Of a stretch of DNA of 15,120 bases, positions 1 through 7,035 are shown piece after piece (the stretch's first letter is position 1; the number at the start of each line of letters is the position of its first letter). The notes under the pieces are model-generated. The model had not been told where the DNA came from, did not search any database, and saw only the letters and a program-made list of their open reading frames with translations. This DNA is from Holophaga sp. (GTDB lineage: Bacteria > Acidobacteriota > Holophagae > Holophagales > Holophagaceae). The stretch lies in contig JAUYES010000223.1 in the NCBI GenBank assembly GCA_030691225.1, forward strand, positions 1 through 15,120, read 5' to 3'. Both the position numbers and the translations under genes were made by a program.

Positions 1-432
1 GCGATTTCGATTCCCATGCGGGAAGCTCTGGTCGTGAACAATATCCAGGTTTTCCCATTCGTAGCCGGGGAACTCCGGCAGGTCATCCAGGCCTGGCAAA
101 GCGGTGAATTGGAAAACGAGAGCTATCGAATGCCCGGATGCCACCGACAAGGTCGGCGCCAGCGATTCGGGACCACGCACCAGGAGGGCATCATGCCAGA
201 CAGAGACGGTAAGGGAAGTGGGAACGCAGGTGGCCGTGGCCAAGGCCATGGCAAAGGGCGAGGTGGTGAGCGGGGCGGCGGTGGTCAGACGCACGGCCCT
301 ATAGGCGGTGTGGGCACCGTTGCCGACAGTTGCCTATGTCCCAAATGTGGCGCCCGGGCGAACCACGAGCCGGGGGTGCCTTGCATTCAGAAAGCGTGCC
401 CCACCTGCGGCACCCACATGATCCGGGGATGA
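1..432 (+). CDS. NifX/NifB-type (DiNase) iron-molybdenum cluster-binding protein with Gly-rich zinc-ribbon tail, 5' partial
   Basis: The reading frame is open from base 1, so the true start lies to the left. The first ~55 residues match the C-terminal half of the dinitrogenase Fe-Mo cofactor-binding family: an 'AIS...ALVVNNIQVFPFVAGELRQ' stretch, then an acidic/amphipathic helix and the typical MPGC plus Arg-rich end. These proteins bind or carry Fe-S/FeMo-type clusters in the cytoplasm. Without a stop the frame runs on into a Gly/Arg-rich linker and a tail with two CPKC/CPTC-like pairs (CLCPKC and CPTC), which should bind zinc or a cluster. In relatives I remember, this tail is a separate ~80-residue protein, so the ORF is either a true fusion or two products read from one frame (see the internal start at 193). 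It is the first visible gene of the left operon, 22 bases ahead of the DUF5320 gene. Confidence 0.8.
   Translation, partial: AISIPMREALVVNNIQVFPFVAGELRQVIQAWQSGELENESYRMPGCHRQGRRQRFGTTHQEGIMPDRDGKGSGNAGGRGQGHGKGRGGERGGGGQTHGPIGGVGTVADSCLCPKCGARANHEPGVPCIQKACPTCGTHMIRG
182..195 (+). promoter_or_regulatory. Internal Shine-Dalgarno (AGGAGG) and in-frame ATG
   Basis: AGGAGG at 182-187 lies five bases before ATG at 193-195, inside the NifX-like reading frame. Starting here gives a 79-residue protein beginning MPDRDGKGSG, the usual look of a stand-alone Gly-rich zinc-ribbon protein. It could allow separate production of the tail domain in addition to the fusion. No stop codon separates the two parts. 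Confidence 0.55.
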
Positions 433-454
433 CCCCCAACCACAAGGAGAAGTT

Positions 455-742
455 ATGCCAAGACTCAACGGAACCGGCCCCATGGGCATGGGCGCCATGA
501 CAGGACGGGCCCAGGGGCGATGCACGGGCACCGCGCTTTCAGAAGAAATGACCTCGGGACGCAGCTGCGGCATGGGCCAAGGACGGGGCTCTGGCGGTGG
601 CCGCCGAGGAATCCATGCAGGTGGCCGTGCCCTTGCCATGAGATCCGACCGACAGGGCCAGGAGTCATCCCTCCTGGAAGCCCAACTCAAGGCCCTCCAG
701 GAACGGCTGGCGAAACTCGAAGCCGAGCGCGGAGACATGTGA
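455..742 (+). CDS. DUF5320-domain protein
   Basis: This 95-residue protein opens with the DUF5320 signature MPRLNGTGPMGMGAMTGR, followed by a Gly/Arg-rich middle and a C-terminal coiled-coil helix (about residues 68-92, Leu/Glu/Lys heptads). Function is unknown. The family commonly sits beside NifX-like and Mrp genes in anaerobes and is thought to be an accessory protein of that module. AAGGAG seven bases upstream supports the ATG at 455. It lies between the NifX-like gene and the DUF89 gene, with gaps of 22 and 7 bases, so co-transcription is likely. Two cysteines (in GRCTG and GRSCG) are conserved-looking but not in a recognised metal motif. Confidence 0.88.
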   Translation: MPRLNGTGPMGMGAMTGRAQGRCTGTALSEEMTSGRSCGMGQGRGSGGGRRGIHAGGRALAMRSDRQGQESSLLEAQLKALQERLAKLEAERGDM

Positions 743-749
743 ACCGGGC

Positions 750-1634
750 ATGAAGACCACCCTCGACTGTGTTCCCTGCCTCATTCGCCAGGCGATTGAA
801 GCCTCCAGGCTGGTCGCGCTGGAGCCTTGCCTACAGGAATGCTTTGTGCGGGATGTCTTGCGCTGGGCAAGTGAGATGGACCTGAATGGACCTCCACCGC
901 AGCTGGCCCAGCACATCCAGCGTCACCTGCGGGAGCTGTCCCGGGTGGAGGATCCCTACCGCGCCCTGAAGGACCAGCAGAATCATCTGGTCCTGAGGCT
1001 CTTGCCGGAGTTGCAAGCTAGGCTGAATGCCGCACCAGATCCCCTGGGCCTGGCGGTACGCTTGGCTATCGCAGGTAACGTAATCGATCTGGGGGTTAAG
1101 GCCGACCTGGAGGAGTCCGAGGTGCGCCGGGCCCTCGAAGAGGCCCTGACAGAAACCTTCGTGGGCGACCTGGAGGCCTTCCGGCAGGCCCTTGCCGAGG
1201 CTCGGAGCATCCTCTACCTGGCGGACAACGCCGGAGAAATCGCCCTGGACCGCCTCCTCATCGCACAAATCGGCCCAGACCGGGTGACCCTCGCCGTGCG
1301 AGGTGGCCCGGTCCTCAATGACGCCACCCGCAGCGATGCTCAGACCGTGGGCCTCGAGGGTTGGGTCAGACTCATCGACAACGGCTCGGATGCACCAGGC
1401 ACCCTGCTGGAGGACTGCAGTGAGGCCTTCCGCGACCAGTTTCGTCGGGCCGATCTCATCCTGGCCAAAGGTCAAGGGAACTTTGAAACCCTCAGCCTGG
1501 CGAAGGGCAACCTGTTCTTTCTGTTCAAGGCCAAATGCGCCGTCATCGCCAGCCATGCGGGAGTCCCCCTGGGAGCCCATGTGCTGGTACGCACCGTCGC
1601 AACACACCCCGAACTCTATGGAGTCGAAGCATGA
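750..1634 (+). CDS. DUF89 / ARMT1-like damage-control phosphatase family protein
   Basis: The 294-residue product matches the prokaryotic DUF89 (AF1104-type) family in full. It has an N-terminal CVPC pair (Cys7, Cys10), the IAGNVID motif (107-113), LADNAGE (157-163), RGGPVLNDAT (184-193) and KGQGNFETLS (240-249). In studied DUF89 proteins the Asn/Asp residues of these motifs bind a divalent metal and the enzyme removes phosphate from phosphometabolites. The bacterial substrate is unknown, and the CxxC pair is typical of the branch found with Fe-S proteins. The ATG follows the DUF5320 stop by seven bases. Its own stop overlaps the next start as ATGA, so the radical SAM gene is probably translationally coupled to it. 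Confidence 0.9.
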   Translation: MKTTLDCVPCLIRQAIEASRLVALEPCLQECFVRDVLRWASEMDLNGPPPQLAQHIQRHLRELSRVEDPYRALKDQQNHLVLRLLPELQARLNAAPDPLGLAVRLAIAGNVIDLGVKADLEESEVRRALEEALTETFVGDLEAFRQALAEARSILYLADNAGEIALDRLLIAQIGPDRVTLAVRGGPVLNDATRSDAQTVGLEGWVRLIDNGSDAPGTLLEDCSEAFRDQFRRADLILAKGQGNFETLSLAKGNLFFLFKAKCAVIASHAGVPLGAHVLVRTVATHPELYGVEA

Positions 1635-2593
1635 CGCCGAACCGCCTCCACCACGTCTACGGCCCTGTGCCCTCGCGCCGCCTGGGAAGATCCCTTGGCG
1701 TGGATCTCGTCCCCTTCAAGACCTGCACCTACGATTGTGTCTACTGCCAACTGGGGCGCACCACCCGCCTGACCCTCGAACGACAGCCCTATGTCCCCGT
1801 AGATGCCCTCCTCGCCGAGATCAAGGCCAGCCTGGCCAGTGGCTCTGCCCCTGATTACATTGGCCTGGCGGGTTCTGGGGAACCGACTTTGCACAGCGGC
1901 ATCGGAGAGCTGATTCAGGGGATCAAGGCCATCACCTCCATTCCCATTGCGGTACTCACCAATGGCTCGTTGCTCTGGATGCCCGAGGTCCGCCACGCCC
2001 TGATGCAGGCCGATCTCGTGCTGCCCTCCCTGGACGCGGGCGATCCCGAGACGTTCCAGAAGGTCAATCGCCCCCAGGATCAACTGTGCTTCGCGCAGAT
2101 AGCGGAGGGCCTCGCCATCTTCACCCGGGACTTTCCGGGCGAAGTGTGGCTGGAGGTATTTCTGCTGGCTGGCATCAATGACAATCCCGCCAGCATCGCC
2201 AACCTGGCCGACCTTGCGCGGAAGATCCGCCCCGCCCGAGTCCAACTGAATACCGTCACCCGTCCCCCCGTCGAAAGCCTAGCCCGCGCCCTTGCACCAG
2301 AGCGTCTCCAGGAACTGCTGAGCGCCTTCCCGGGGCGGGTGGAAATCATCTGCGACGGTGCAGCGGAAGCAATCCCGACAGAGACTCTGAGAATCGAGGA
2401 CGCACAAATTCTCGCCCTCCTGGGGAGACGCCCCTGCACCCCCCGAGATGTCGCCTGCGGCCTGGGCCTTCACGAATTGGAAACCCTTAAGCATCTCGAT
2501 CGCCTGGTAGCCGCAGGCACGGTGGGCATCGTCGAGACAGGGGGACGAAGCTATTACACCCTGGCCACCCCCATCTCAGGAGGGCAAGCATGA
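1631..2593 (+). CDS. Radical SAM protein (COG0731-like) with C-terminal winged helix
   Basis: I chose the ATG at 1631 because it overlaps the DUF89 stop (ATGA) and gives the family N-terminus, MTPNRLHHVYGPVPSRRLGR. The 4Fe-4S site CxxxCxxC is at Cys32, Cys36 and Cys39, and GSGEPT (SAM-binding region) follows in the barrel. The 320-residue length fits the family. The last ~75 residues look like a winged-helix domain. Relatives are loosely called wyosine-synthetase-like or 'radical SAM, Fe-S oxidoreductase', but in bacteria the substrate is not known. The stop overlaps the NUDIX start as ATGA (2590-2593), again suggesting coupled translation. Confidence 0.92.
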   Translation: MTPNRLHHVYGPVPSRRLGRSLGVDLVPFKTCTYDCVYCQLGRTTRLTLERQPYVPVDALLAEIKASLASGSAPDYIGLAGSGEPTLHSGIGELIQGIKAITSIPIAVLTNGSLLWMPEVRHALMQADLVLPSLDAGDPETFQKVNRPQDQLCFAQIAEGLAIFTRDFPGEVWLEVFLLAGINDNPASIANLADLARKIRPARVQLNTVTRPPVESLARALAPERLQELLSAFPGRVEIICDGAAEAIPTETLRIEDAQILALLGRRPCTPRDVACGLGLHELETLKHLDRLVAAGTVGIVETGGRSYYTLATPISGGQA

Positions 2594-3063
2594 TGGGCGC
2601 CTACGTTGCCAGACTGCGTGCCTCGGCCGGTTCCCAGTGCCTGTTCCTGCCGGGTGTGCGAGCCATCATCCTCAACCAGCGCAATGCCGTCCTGCTCCAG
2701 CGCAGGACTGACACAGGTTGCTGGGGCCTGCCCGGCGGCTCCCTGGAACTGGAGGACACCGCCCTGGAGGCCCTCCGCCGCGAGATCAAAGAGGAAACCG
2801 GTCTCGACATCCAACACGCTGAACCCATGGCCATCTACTCCGGTCCCAGCCAGAGATTCAGCTACCCCAATGGCGATGAGGTCCAGCCCTTTGCCCTCGC
2901 CTTCATCGTGCGGGAGTGGTCAGGGATGCCTAGGGCAGATGGTGAGGAGGGCTCGGAAGTGTGCTTCTGGCCTCTGGATCTGCTGCCCCAGGACCTCTTC
3001 CCGCTCCATGCCCAAACCCTGGCGGACTACCGGAAATACACCGGCCGATTCTTGATCGGCTGA
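2590..3063 (+). CDS. NUDIX hydrolase
   Basis: This 157-residue protein has a Nudix box at about residues 49-72: GG, then RREIKEETGL, which keeps the catalytic REUxEE core. The first Glu of the consensus GX5E is replaced by Asp, a conservative change. Nudix enzymes hydrolyse nucleoside diphosphates linked to another group; the substrate here is not predictable. The N-terminal CLFLPGVRAIILN strand and the 'FWPLDLLP' C-terminal segment fit the fold. The ATG is inside the overlap with the radical SAM stop, and 35 bases separate it from the ZIP gene. Confidence 0.9.
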   Translation: MMGAYVARLRASAGSQCLFLPGVRAIILNQRNAVLLQRRTDTGCWGLPGGSLELEDTALEALRREIKEETGLDIQHAEPMAIYSGPSQRFSYPNGDEVQPFALAFIVREWSGMPRADGEEGSEVCFWPLDLLPQDLFPLHAQTLADYRKYTGRFLIG

Positions 3064-3098
3064 TCGCCCGGCACGACCCAACCCCTTGGAGCCCCACC

Positions 3099-3842
3099 AT
3101 GACCGCCGTTTTGATGATCACCTTCTGCCTGCTGGGTTCCATCTGCTCCGTGGGCCTCGCGGCCCTGCTGCTGCTGGCCAAGGACCATCGGTTGCGCAAG
3201 CTGACCTCTTGCCTGATCCCCTATGCAATTGGCACCCTCCTGGGGGCCGCCTTCTTCGGCATGATCCCCCATGCGTTGAATCAGCTACCCAGCACCACCG
3301 TATTGCCCACGGTACTGGGCGGCATCATCCTCTTCTTCCTCCTCGAGAAGGTGGCCCTGTGGCGCCACTGTCATGAGGAAGTCTGCGAGACCCACACCCG
3401 GGCTGGAGAGATGATCCTCATCGGCGATTCCATCCACAACTTTGTGGATGGCGTGGCCATCGCCGTAGCCTTCTCCGGATCCATTCCCCTGGGCATCGCC
3501 ACCTCCCTAGCCGTCATTGCCCACGAAGTACCCCAAGAAATCGGCGATTTCGCGGTCCTTCTGGAAAGCGGCTACACCCGCAGAAAAGCGCTCTGGTACA
3601 ACGCCCTGTCAAGTCTTGCAGCCCTCCCGGGAGCCCTGCTCACCTACTACCTCCTGCCCTTCATCAGGCCCCTGGTTCCCTATCTCCTCTCCATCTCCGC
3701 AGCGAGTTTCATCTACATCGCGTTGGCTGATCTCGTGCCGGGGCGACGCCGGATCGGCGGGTGGAAGAACCTTCTCGTAGAGCTTGGTTTCATTCTGCTC
3801 GGGATCGGAACCATCGTCTTCTTTCACGCCCACCGCGCCTGA
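3099..3842 (+). CDS. ZIP-family divalent metal transporter
   Basis: The 247-residue membrane protein has about eight hydrophobic segments. It carries the ZIP metal-site motifs HNFVDG (113-118, helix 4) and HEVPQEIGD (142-150, helix 5). Between helices 3 and 4 is a short His/Cys-rich loop (H90, C91, H92, C96, H99), as is usual for metal selection. It probably brings Zn2+, Fe2+ or a similar ion into the cytoplasm. A longer in-frame extension upstream overlaps the NUDIX gene out of frame and lacks a good ribosome site. TTGGAG eight bases before ATG 3099 supports the start given. Its place in the operon suggests metal supply for the cluster proteins. Confidence 0.92.
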   Translation: MTAVLMITFCLLGSICSVGLAALLLLAKDHRLRKLTSCLIPYAIGTLLGAAFFGMIPHALNQLPSTTVLPTVLGGIILFFLLEKVALWRHCHEEVCETHTRAGEMILIGDSIHNFVDGVAIAVAFSGSIPLGIATSLAVIAHEVPQEIGDFAVLLESGYTRRKALWYNALSSLAALPGALLTYYLLPFIRPLVPYLLSISAASFIYIALADLVPGRRRIGGWKNLLVELGFILLGIGTIVFFHAHRA

Positions 3843-3868
3843 ATGCGGTTGTTTTCACGGAGTCTAGA

Positions 3869-5215
3869 ATGCAAAACGCAGATGTCGTTGTTGTCGGTGG
3901 CAGTGCTGCCGGAGTCACGGCAGCACTGACTGCCAAGCGCCACTATCCGGGAAAGCGGGTACTCCTCGTTCGAATGGAAGAGAAAGTCCTCATTCCCTGC
4001 GGGATCCCCTACATCTTTGGCACGGTGGGAACCCCCGAAAAGAACCTGATCCCCGATGCAATCCTGGAAAAGGGGCAAGTGGAGCGACTGATCGCTGAGG
4101 CCACAAGTATCGATCGTGAGAAGAAGATCCTCCACACCAGCCAGGGCGAGGTCGGTTTCGAGAAACTCATCCTGGCGACCGGTTCTCTGCCCTCGAAGCC
4201 CCCCATTCCAGGTGCGGACAAGGCTGGCGTCTTCACCATCGTGAAGGATGTGGCTCAGATCAAGAAGCTGCAGATGGAGCTCCGGGATGCCAAGGATGTG
4301 GTCATCATCGGCGGTGGCTTCATCGGCATCGAGTTCGCCGACGAAATCATGAAGGGCGGGGGCAAGACCATCACCATCGTAGAGATCGCACCCCATTGCC
4401 TGAGCCTCTCCTACGACGAAGAGTTTTGCATCGAGGCCGAAGATGCCCTGCGGAGCCGCGGTATCCAGATCCGGGCCAACACCAAGGTGACCGGCATCCA
4501 CGGCGCTGAGCGCGCGGAAGGCGTGACTCTGTCGGACGGGCAGACTCTCAAGGCCGACATCGTGCTGCTGGGTACAGGTGCAACGCCCAACGTCAAGCTC
4601 GCCCAGAAGGCAGGCCTGCGTATCGGCTATACCGGTGCCATTGTGGTGGACCGCACCATGCGGACTTCGGATCCCGCCATCTACGCCTGCGGCGATTGTG
4701 CCAAGAAGATCTCCTTTTTTGGCGGTCGCCCCTCCAAGCTGATGTTGGCCTCCATTGCCACGCTGGAAGCCCGCATCGCCGGTGCCAATCTGTTCGGCAT
4801 CACTCGGGAAAACCCGGGAACAGTCGGCGTCTGGTCCACGGCGATTGGAGAACTGGCCCTGGGCACCGCAGGTCTCACCGAAACCGTGGCCAAGGCGGAT
4901 GGCTACGACGTGGTGACAACCCTGGTGGAAGGTCCCAACCGCCACCCTGGCTGCATGCCGGGAGCCACCAACATGAAGGTCAAGCTGATCTTTGAGCACA
5001 ACTCCGGTGTACTGCTGGGCGGTCAAGTTCAGGGCAGCAGTGCCGCCGGTGAAATGCTCAACGTCATCGCCGCTTGCGTGCAAATGCGCATGACCGCCGA
5101 AACCATAGCCATGTTTCAGATGGGCACGCACCCTGCCCTCACGGCCTCGCCTGTGGTCTACCCCCTGACCACCGCCGCCGAGTTGGCGATCACCCAGATC
5201 CGCAACAAGGGATGA
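3869..5215 (+). CDS. FAD-dependent pyridine-nucleotide-disulfide oxidoreductase (CoA-disulfide reductase / NADH oxidase-like)
   Basis: The 448-residue product has an FAD-binding Gly-rich loop VVGGSAAG (8-15), the redox-active Cys44 in LIPCGIPY (as in CoA-disulfide reductase and NADH oxidase), an NAD(P)-binding IIGGGFIGIE (146-155), the second FAD motif IYACGDCA (271-278) and a full dimerisation domain. No rhodanese domain is attached. The family reduces CoA-disulfide, polysulfide or O2 with NAD(P)H; which applies cannot be told. CGGAG seven bases upstream supports ATG 3869. The stop is 29 bases before the Mrp gene. In this setting it may provide thiol or persulfide redox balance for cluster assembly, which is inference. 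Confidence 0.9.
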   Translation: MQNADVVVVGGSAAGVTAALTAKRHYPGKRVLLVRMEEKVLIPCGIPYIFGTVGTPEKNLIPDAILEKGQVERLIAEATSIDREKKILHTSQGEVGFEKLILATGSLPSKPPIPGADKAGVFTIVKDVAQIKKLQMELRDAKDVVIIGGGFIGIEFADEIMKGGGKTITIVEIAPHCLSLSYDEEFCIEAEDALRSRGIQIRANTKVTGIHGAERAEGVTLSDGQTLKADIVLLGTGATPNVKLAQKAGLRIGYTGAIVVDRTMRTSDPAIYACGDCAKKISFFGGRPSKLMLASIATLEARIAGANLFGITRENPGTVGVWSTAIGELALGTAGLTETVAKADGYDVVTTLVEGPNRHPGCMPGATNMKVKLIFEHNSGVLLGGQVQGSSAAGEMLNVIAACVQMRMTAETIAMFQMGTHPALTASPVVYPLTTAAELAITQIRNKG

Positions 5216-5244
5216 AGCCAGCAATCCAAAAGGAGAGATCAGCC

Positions 5245-6132
5245 ATGAAAGAGAGTTCGTGCGGTTCCTGCCAGGACACAACCTGTTCAGCCTCCCACCG
5301 CCAGCAGGACGAGAATGATTCGGAATTCCAGGATCGCCGCAAGCTCCAGTCCCGCCTTTGCCGCATCCGTCACAAAGTCGTCGTGATGTCGGGCAAGGGC
5401 GGCGTCGGCAAGAGCACGGTGGCCGTGAATCTGGCCGTGGCGCTCATGCTGGCAGGCAAACGAGTGGGCCTACTGGATGTGGACATCCACGGCCCCAGCG
5501 TGCCCACCATGCTGGGTCTGGAGAACGAGACGGTCCAGAGCTCCGAAGACGAGTTGCTGCCGGTCGAACTGGGCGACCTGAAGGTGATGTCCATCGGGTT
5601 CCTGCTGAAGCACCAGGACGATGCCGTGATCTGGCGAGGACCGCGCAAGATGAGCGTCATCAAGCAGTTTCTCAAGGACGTGGCCTGGGGGGATCTCGAT
5701 TACCTGATCATCGATTCCCCTCCCGGCACCGGCGATGAGCCTCTGTCGGTTTGCCAGTTGATCGATACCCTGGACGGCGCCGTGATTGTCACTACCCCGC
5801 AGAAAGTGGCCGCAGTGGATGTGCGAAAGTCCATCACCTTCTGCCGCCAGCTCCACGTTCCCATCCTGGGCGTAGTGGAGAACATGAGCGGCTTCGCCTG
5901 CCCCAAGTGTGGCGAAATGACCCCGATCTTCCGATCCAACGGCGGAAAGAGCCTGGCCGTAGAAATGGGCGTGCCCTTTCTGGGGAAGATCCCTCTGGAT
6001 CCTCAGATCGGGGAAGCCGGGGATGCGGGCCACGCCTACCTGCACCACTTCGCAGATACACCCACCGCTGCCGCCATGCGAGCCATCATCCAGCCCATCC
6101 TCGAGCTGGATAACATTCCAAGCCATCGGTAA
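5245..6132 (+). CDS. mrp: Mrp/NBP35-family P-loop ATPase, Fe-S cluster carrier
   Basis: The 295-residue protein has the deviant Walker A GKGGVGKST (50-58), LLDVDIHGPSVP (76-87), the DSPPGTGDEPL switch region (157-167) and the paired CPKC (219-222) that bridges a 4Fe-4S cluster in the dimer. The N-terminus carries extra cysteines (C6, C9, C14), like the N-terminal cluster of NBP35-type members. Mrp/ApbC proteins hold and transfer Fe-S clusters in the cytoplasm. AAGGAGAG before ATG 5245 sets the start, and longer extensions overlap the flavoprotein gene. Mrp beside NifX-like and DUF5320 genes is a recurring set in anaerobes. Confidence 0.93.
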   Translation: MKESSCGSCQDTTCSASHRQQDENDSEFQDRRKLQSRLCRIRHKVVVMSGKGGVGKSTVAVNLAVALMLAGKRVGLLDVDIHGPSVPTMLGLENETVQSSEDELLPVELGDLKVMSIGFLLKHQDDAVIWRGPRKMSVIKQFLKDVAWGDLDYLIIDSPPGTGDEPLSVCQLIDTLDGAVIVTTPQKVAAVDVRKSITFCRQLHVPILGVVENMSGFACPKCGEMTPIFRSNGGKSLAVEMGVPFLGKIPLDPQIGEAGDAGHAYLHHFADTPTAAAMRAIIQPILELDNIPSHR

Positions 6133-6150
6133 GTGATCGCATCCGGAACC

Positions 6151-6849
6151 ATGCCGAGTCCCCTCGCCGGGACGCAACGTGATCACGCGCCCAGAGCACC
6201 AGGCCGCAGCCACCGCCCTTCATCTGCGCGCCCTCGGGGCCGTGCCGATCTCGCTTCCCTTGATCGCCCTAGCTTCGCCTCCGAACCCAGCTCAGGTGGC
6301 AGAGACTGTGCAAGGTCTAGCGGACTACGATCTCGTTGCCTTGACCAGCGCCAACGCGGCCCGATTCTTCCTGGAGACCCTGCTGGGCCAGGGGCATGAT
6401 GCCAGCCACCTCAGGGCAAACCGGATCGCGGCCATCGGCAAAGGCACAGCCTCCACCCTGGAACAAGCCGGGGTCTACGCCGCGATCATCCCCGTGATCT
6501 TTGTGGGTGAGGCCCTAACCCAGGCCATTCTGGATTACACCATCCTCCAGAACTTGCTCCCCCAGCGGGCCCCCCCGAGTGCTTATCCTCGGCCTGAAGC
6601 GCCGCAACTCGCTTGGCCAATCTGCTGGGTTCGCGGGCCATTTCATTGCTGCAGGGCGACACCGTGGCCAACATCGGCCCCGTCACCACGGCAGCCCTGG
6701 AGAATCGTAGGCTGGCTGTGCAAGTGACGGCGACCGGACAGACGCTGGATGGAGTCATCTCTGCCCTGGAGGCCCACCATCGTCAAGAACACGCCGATCA
6801 CTACGGCCAGCGAAGGCCCGTCGCGAATAGGTCCGTATCCCGGTCGTAG
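6151..6849 (+). pseudogene. Broken uroporphyrinogen-III synthase (HemD-like) gene
   Basis: The pieces align by eye to the intact HemD-like protein at 10209-11027: ITRPEHQAAA, then LPLIALASPPNPAQVAETV, then LADYDLVALTSANA, and later LLGSRAISLL and IGPVTTAA. They sit in three or four different frames. The likely N-terminus (ATG 6151, MPSPLAGTQR) shifts frame near 6171-6181. A second shift falls at the 7-C run at 6570-6576, after which RVLIL is readable. At about 6605-6615 roughly 50 residues of the second domain are missing and the frame changes again. No full protein can be made. It follows the Mrp gene by 18 bases, so it was probably the last gene of the left operon. The C-run shift alone could be a sequencing error, but the internal deletion is not easily explained that way. 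Confidence 0.8.
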
Positions 6850-6861
6850 GGACCCCCTGAT

Positions 6862-7032
6862 TCAGTGATGGCTCTTCAAGATGATGCGCACCATCTTCAG
6901 GTTGATAACTGCGAAGCGGAACATCTGCCAGAGGATGCAGGTTCGCAGGAAGCGAGTGAAACCCGTGGGCTGCGTCGCAAAGGAAGCTTGTACTTTTCTT
7001 GCTTGTTCGAAGGGGGTTGTTTCGATTGCCAT
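6862..7032 (-). CDS. Small conserved-looking 56-residue protein next to SQR-like gene
   Basis: ATG at 7032 follows the stop of the broken flavoprotein gene (7036) by three bases, with GGAG/AAGG just upstream. The product begins MAIETTPFEQARKVQASFAT, then has a hydrophobic/basic amphipathic segment (about residues 25-52) with aromatic residues (FTRFLRTCILWQMFRF) and ends in KSHH. It resembles a short protein I recall beside sulfide:quinone-oxidoreductase-like genes in other anaerobes; function is unknown. The amphipathic basic helix suggests a membrane-surface partner. The ORF is short but intact, and its position and spacing are typical of a two-gene operon whose first gene has decayed. Confidence 0.65.
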   Translation of the reverse strand: MAIETTPFEQARKVQASFATQPTGFTRFLRTCILWQMFRFAVINLKMVRIILKSHH

Positions 7033-7035
7033 GCC

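Noticed and set aside
831..1607. A 258-codon - strand frame
   Set aside because: Antisense shadow of the DUF89 gene with no family features.
3824..5281. A 485-codon open frame on the - strand
   Set aside because: It lies antisense to the flavoprotein gene, whose motifs are unmistakable; long antisense frames are common in high-GC DNA.
5470..6213. A 247-codon - strand frame
   Set aside because: Antisense to the Mrp gene; no recognisable domain or ribosome site.
6875..6900. Terminator between the hemD-like pseudogene and the 56-residue gene (AAGATG...CATCTT)
   Set aside because: The arms are short and imperfect inside, no T-run follows, and the sequence codes for the end of the small protein.
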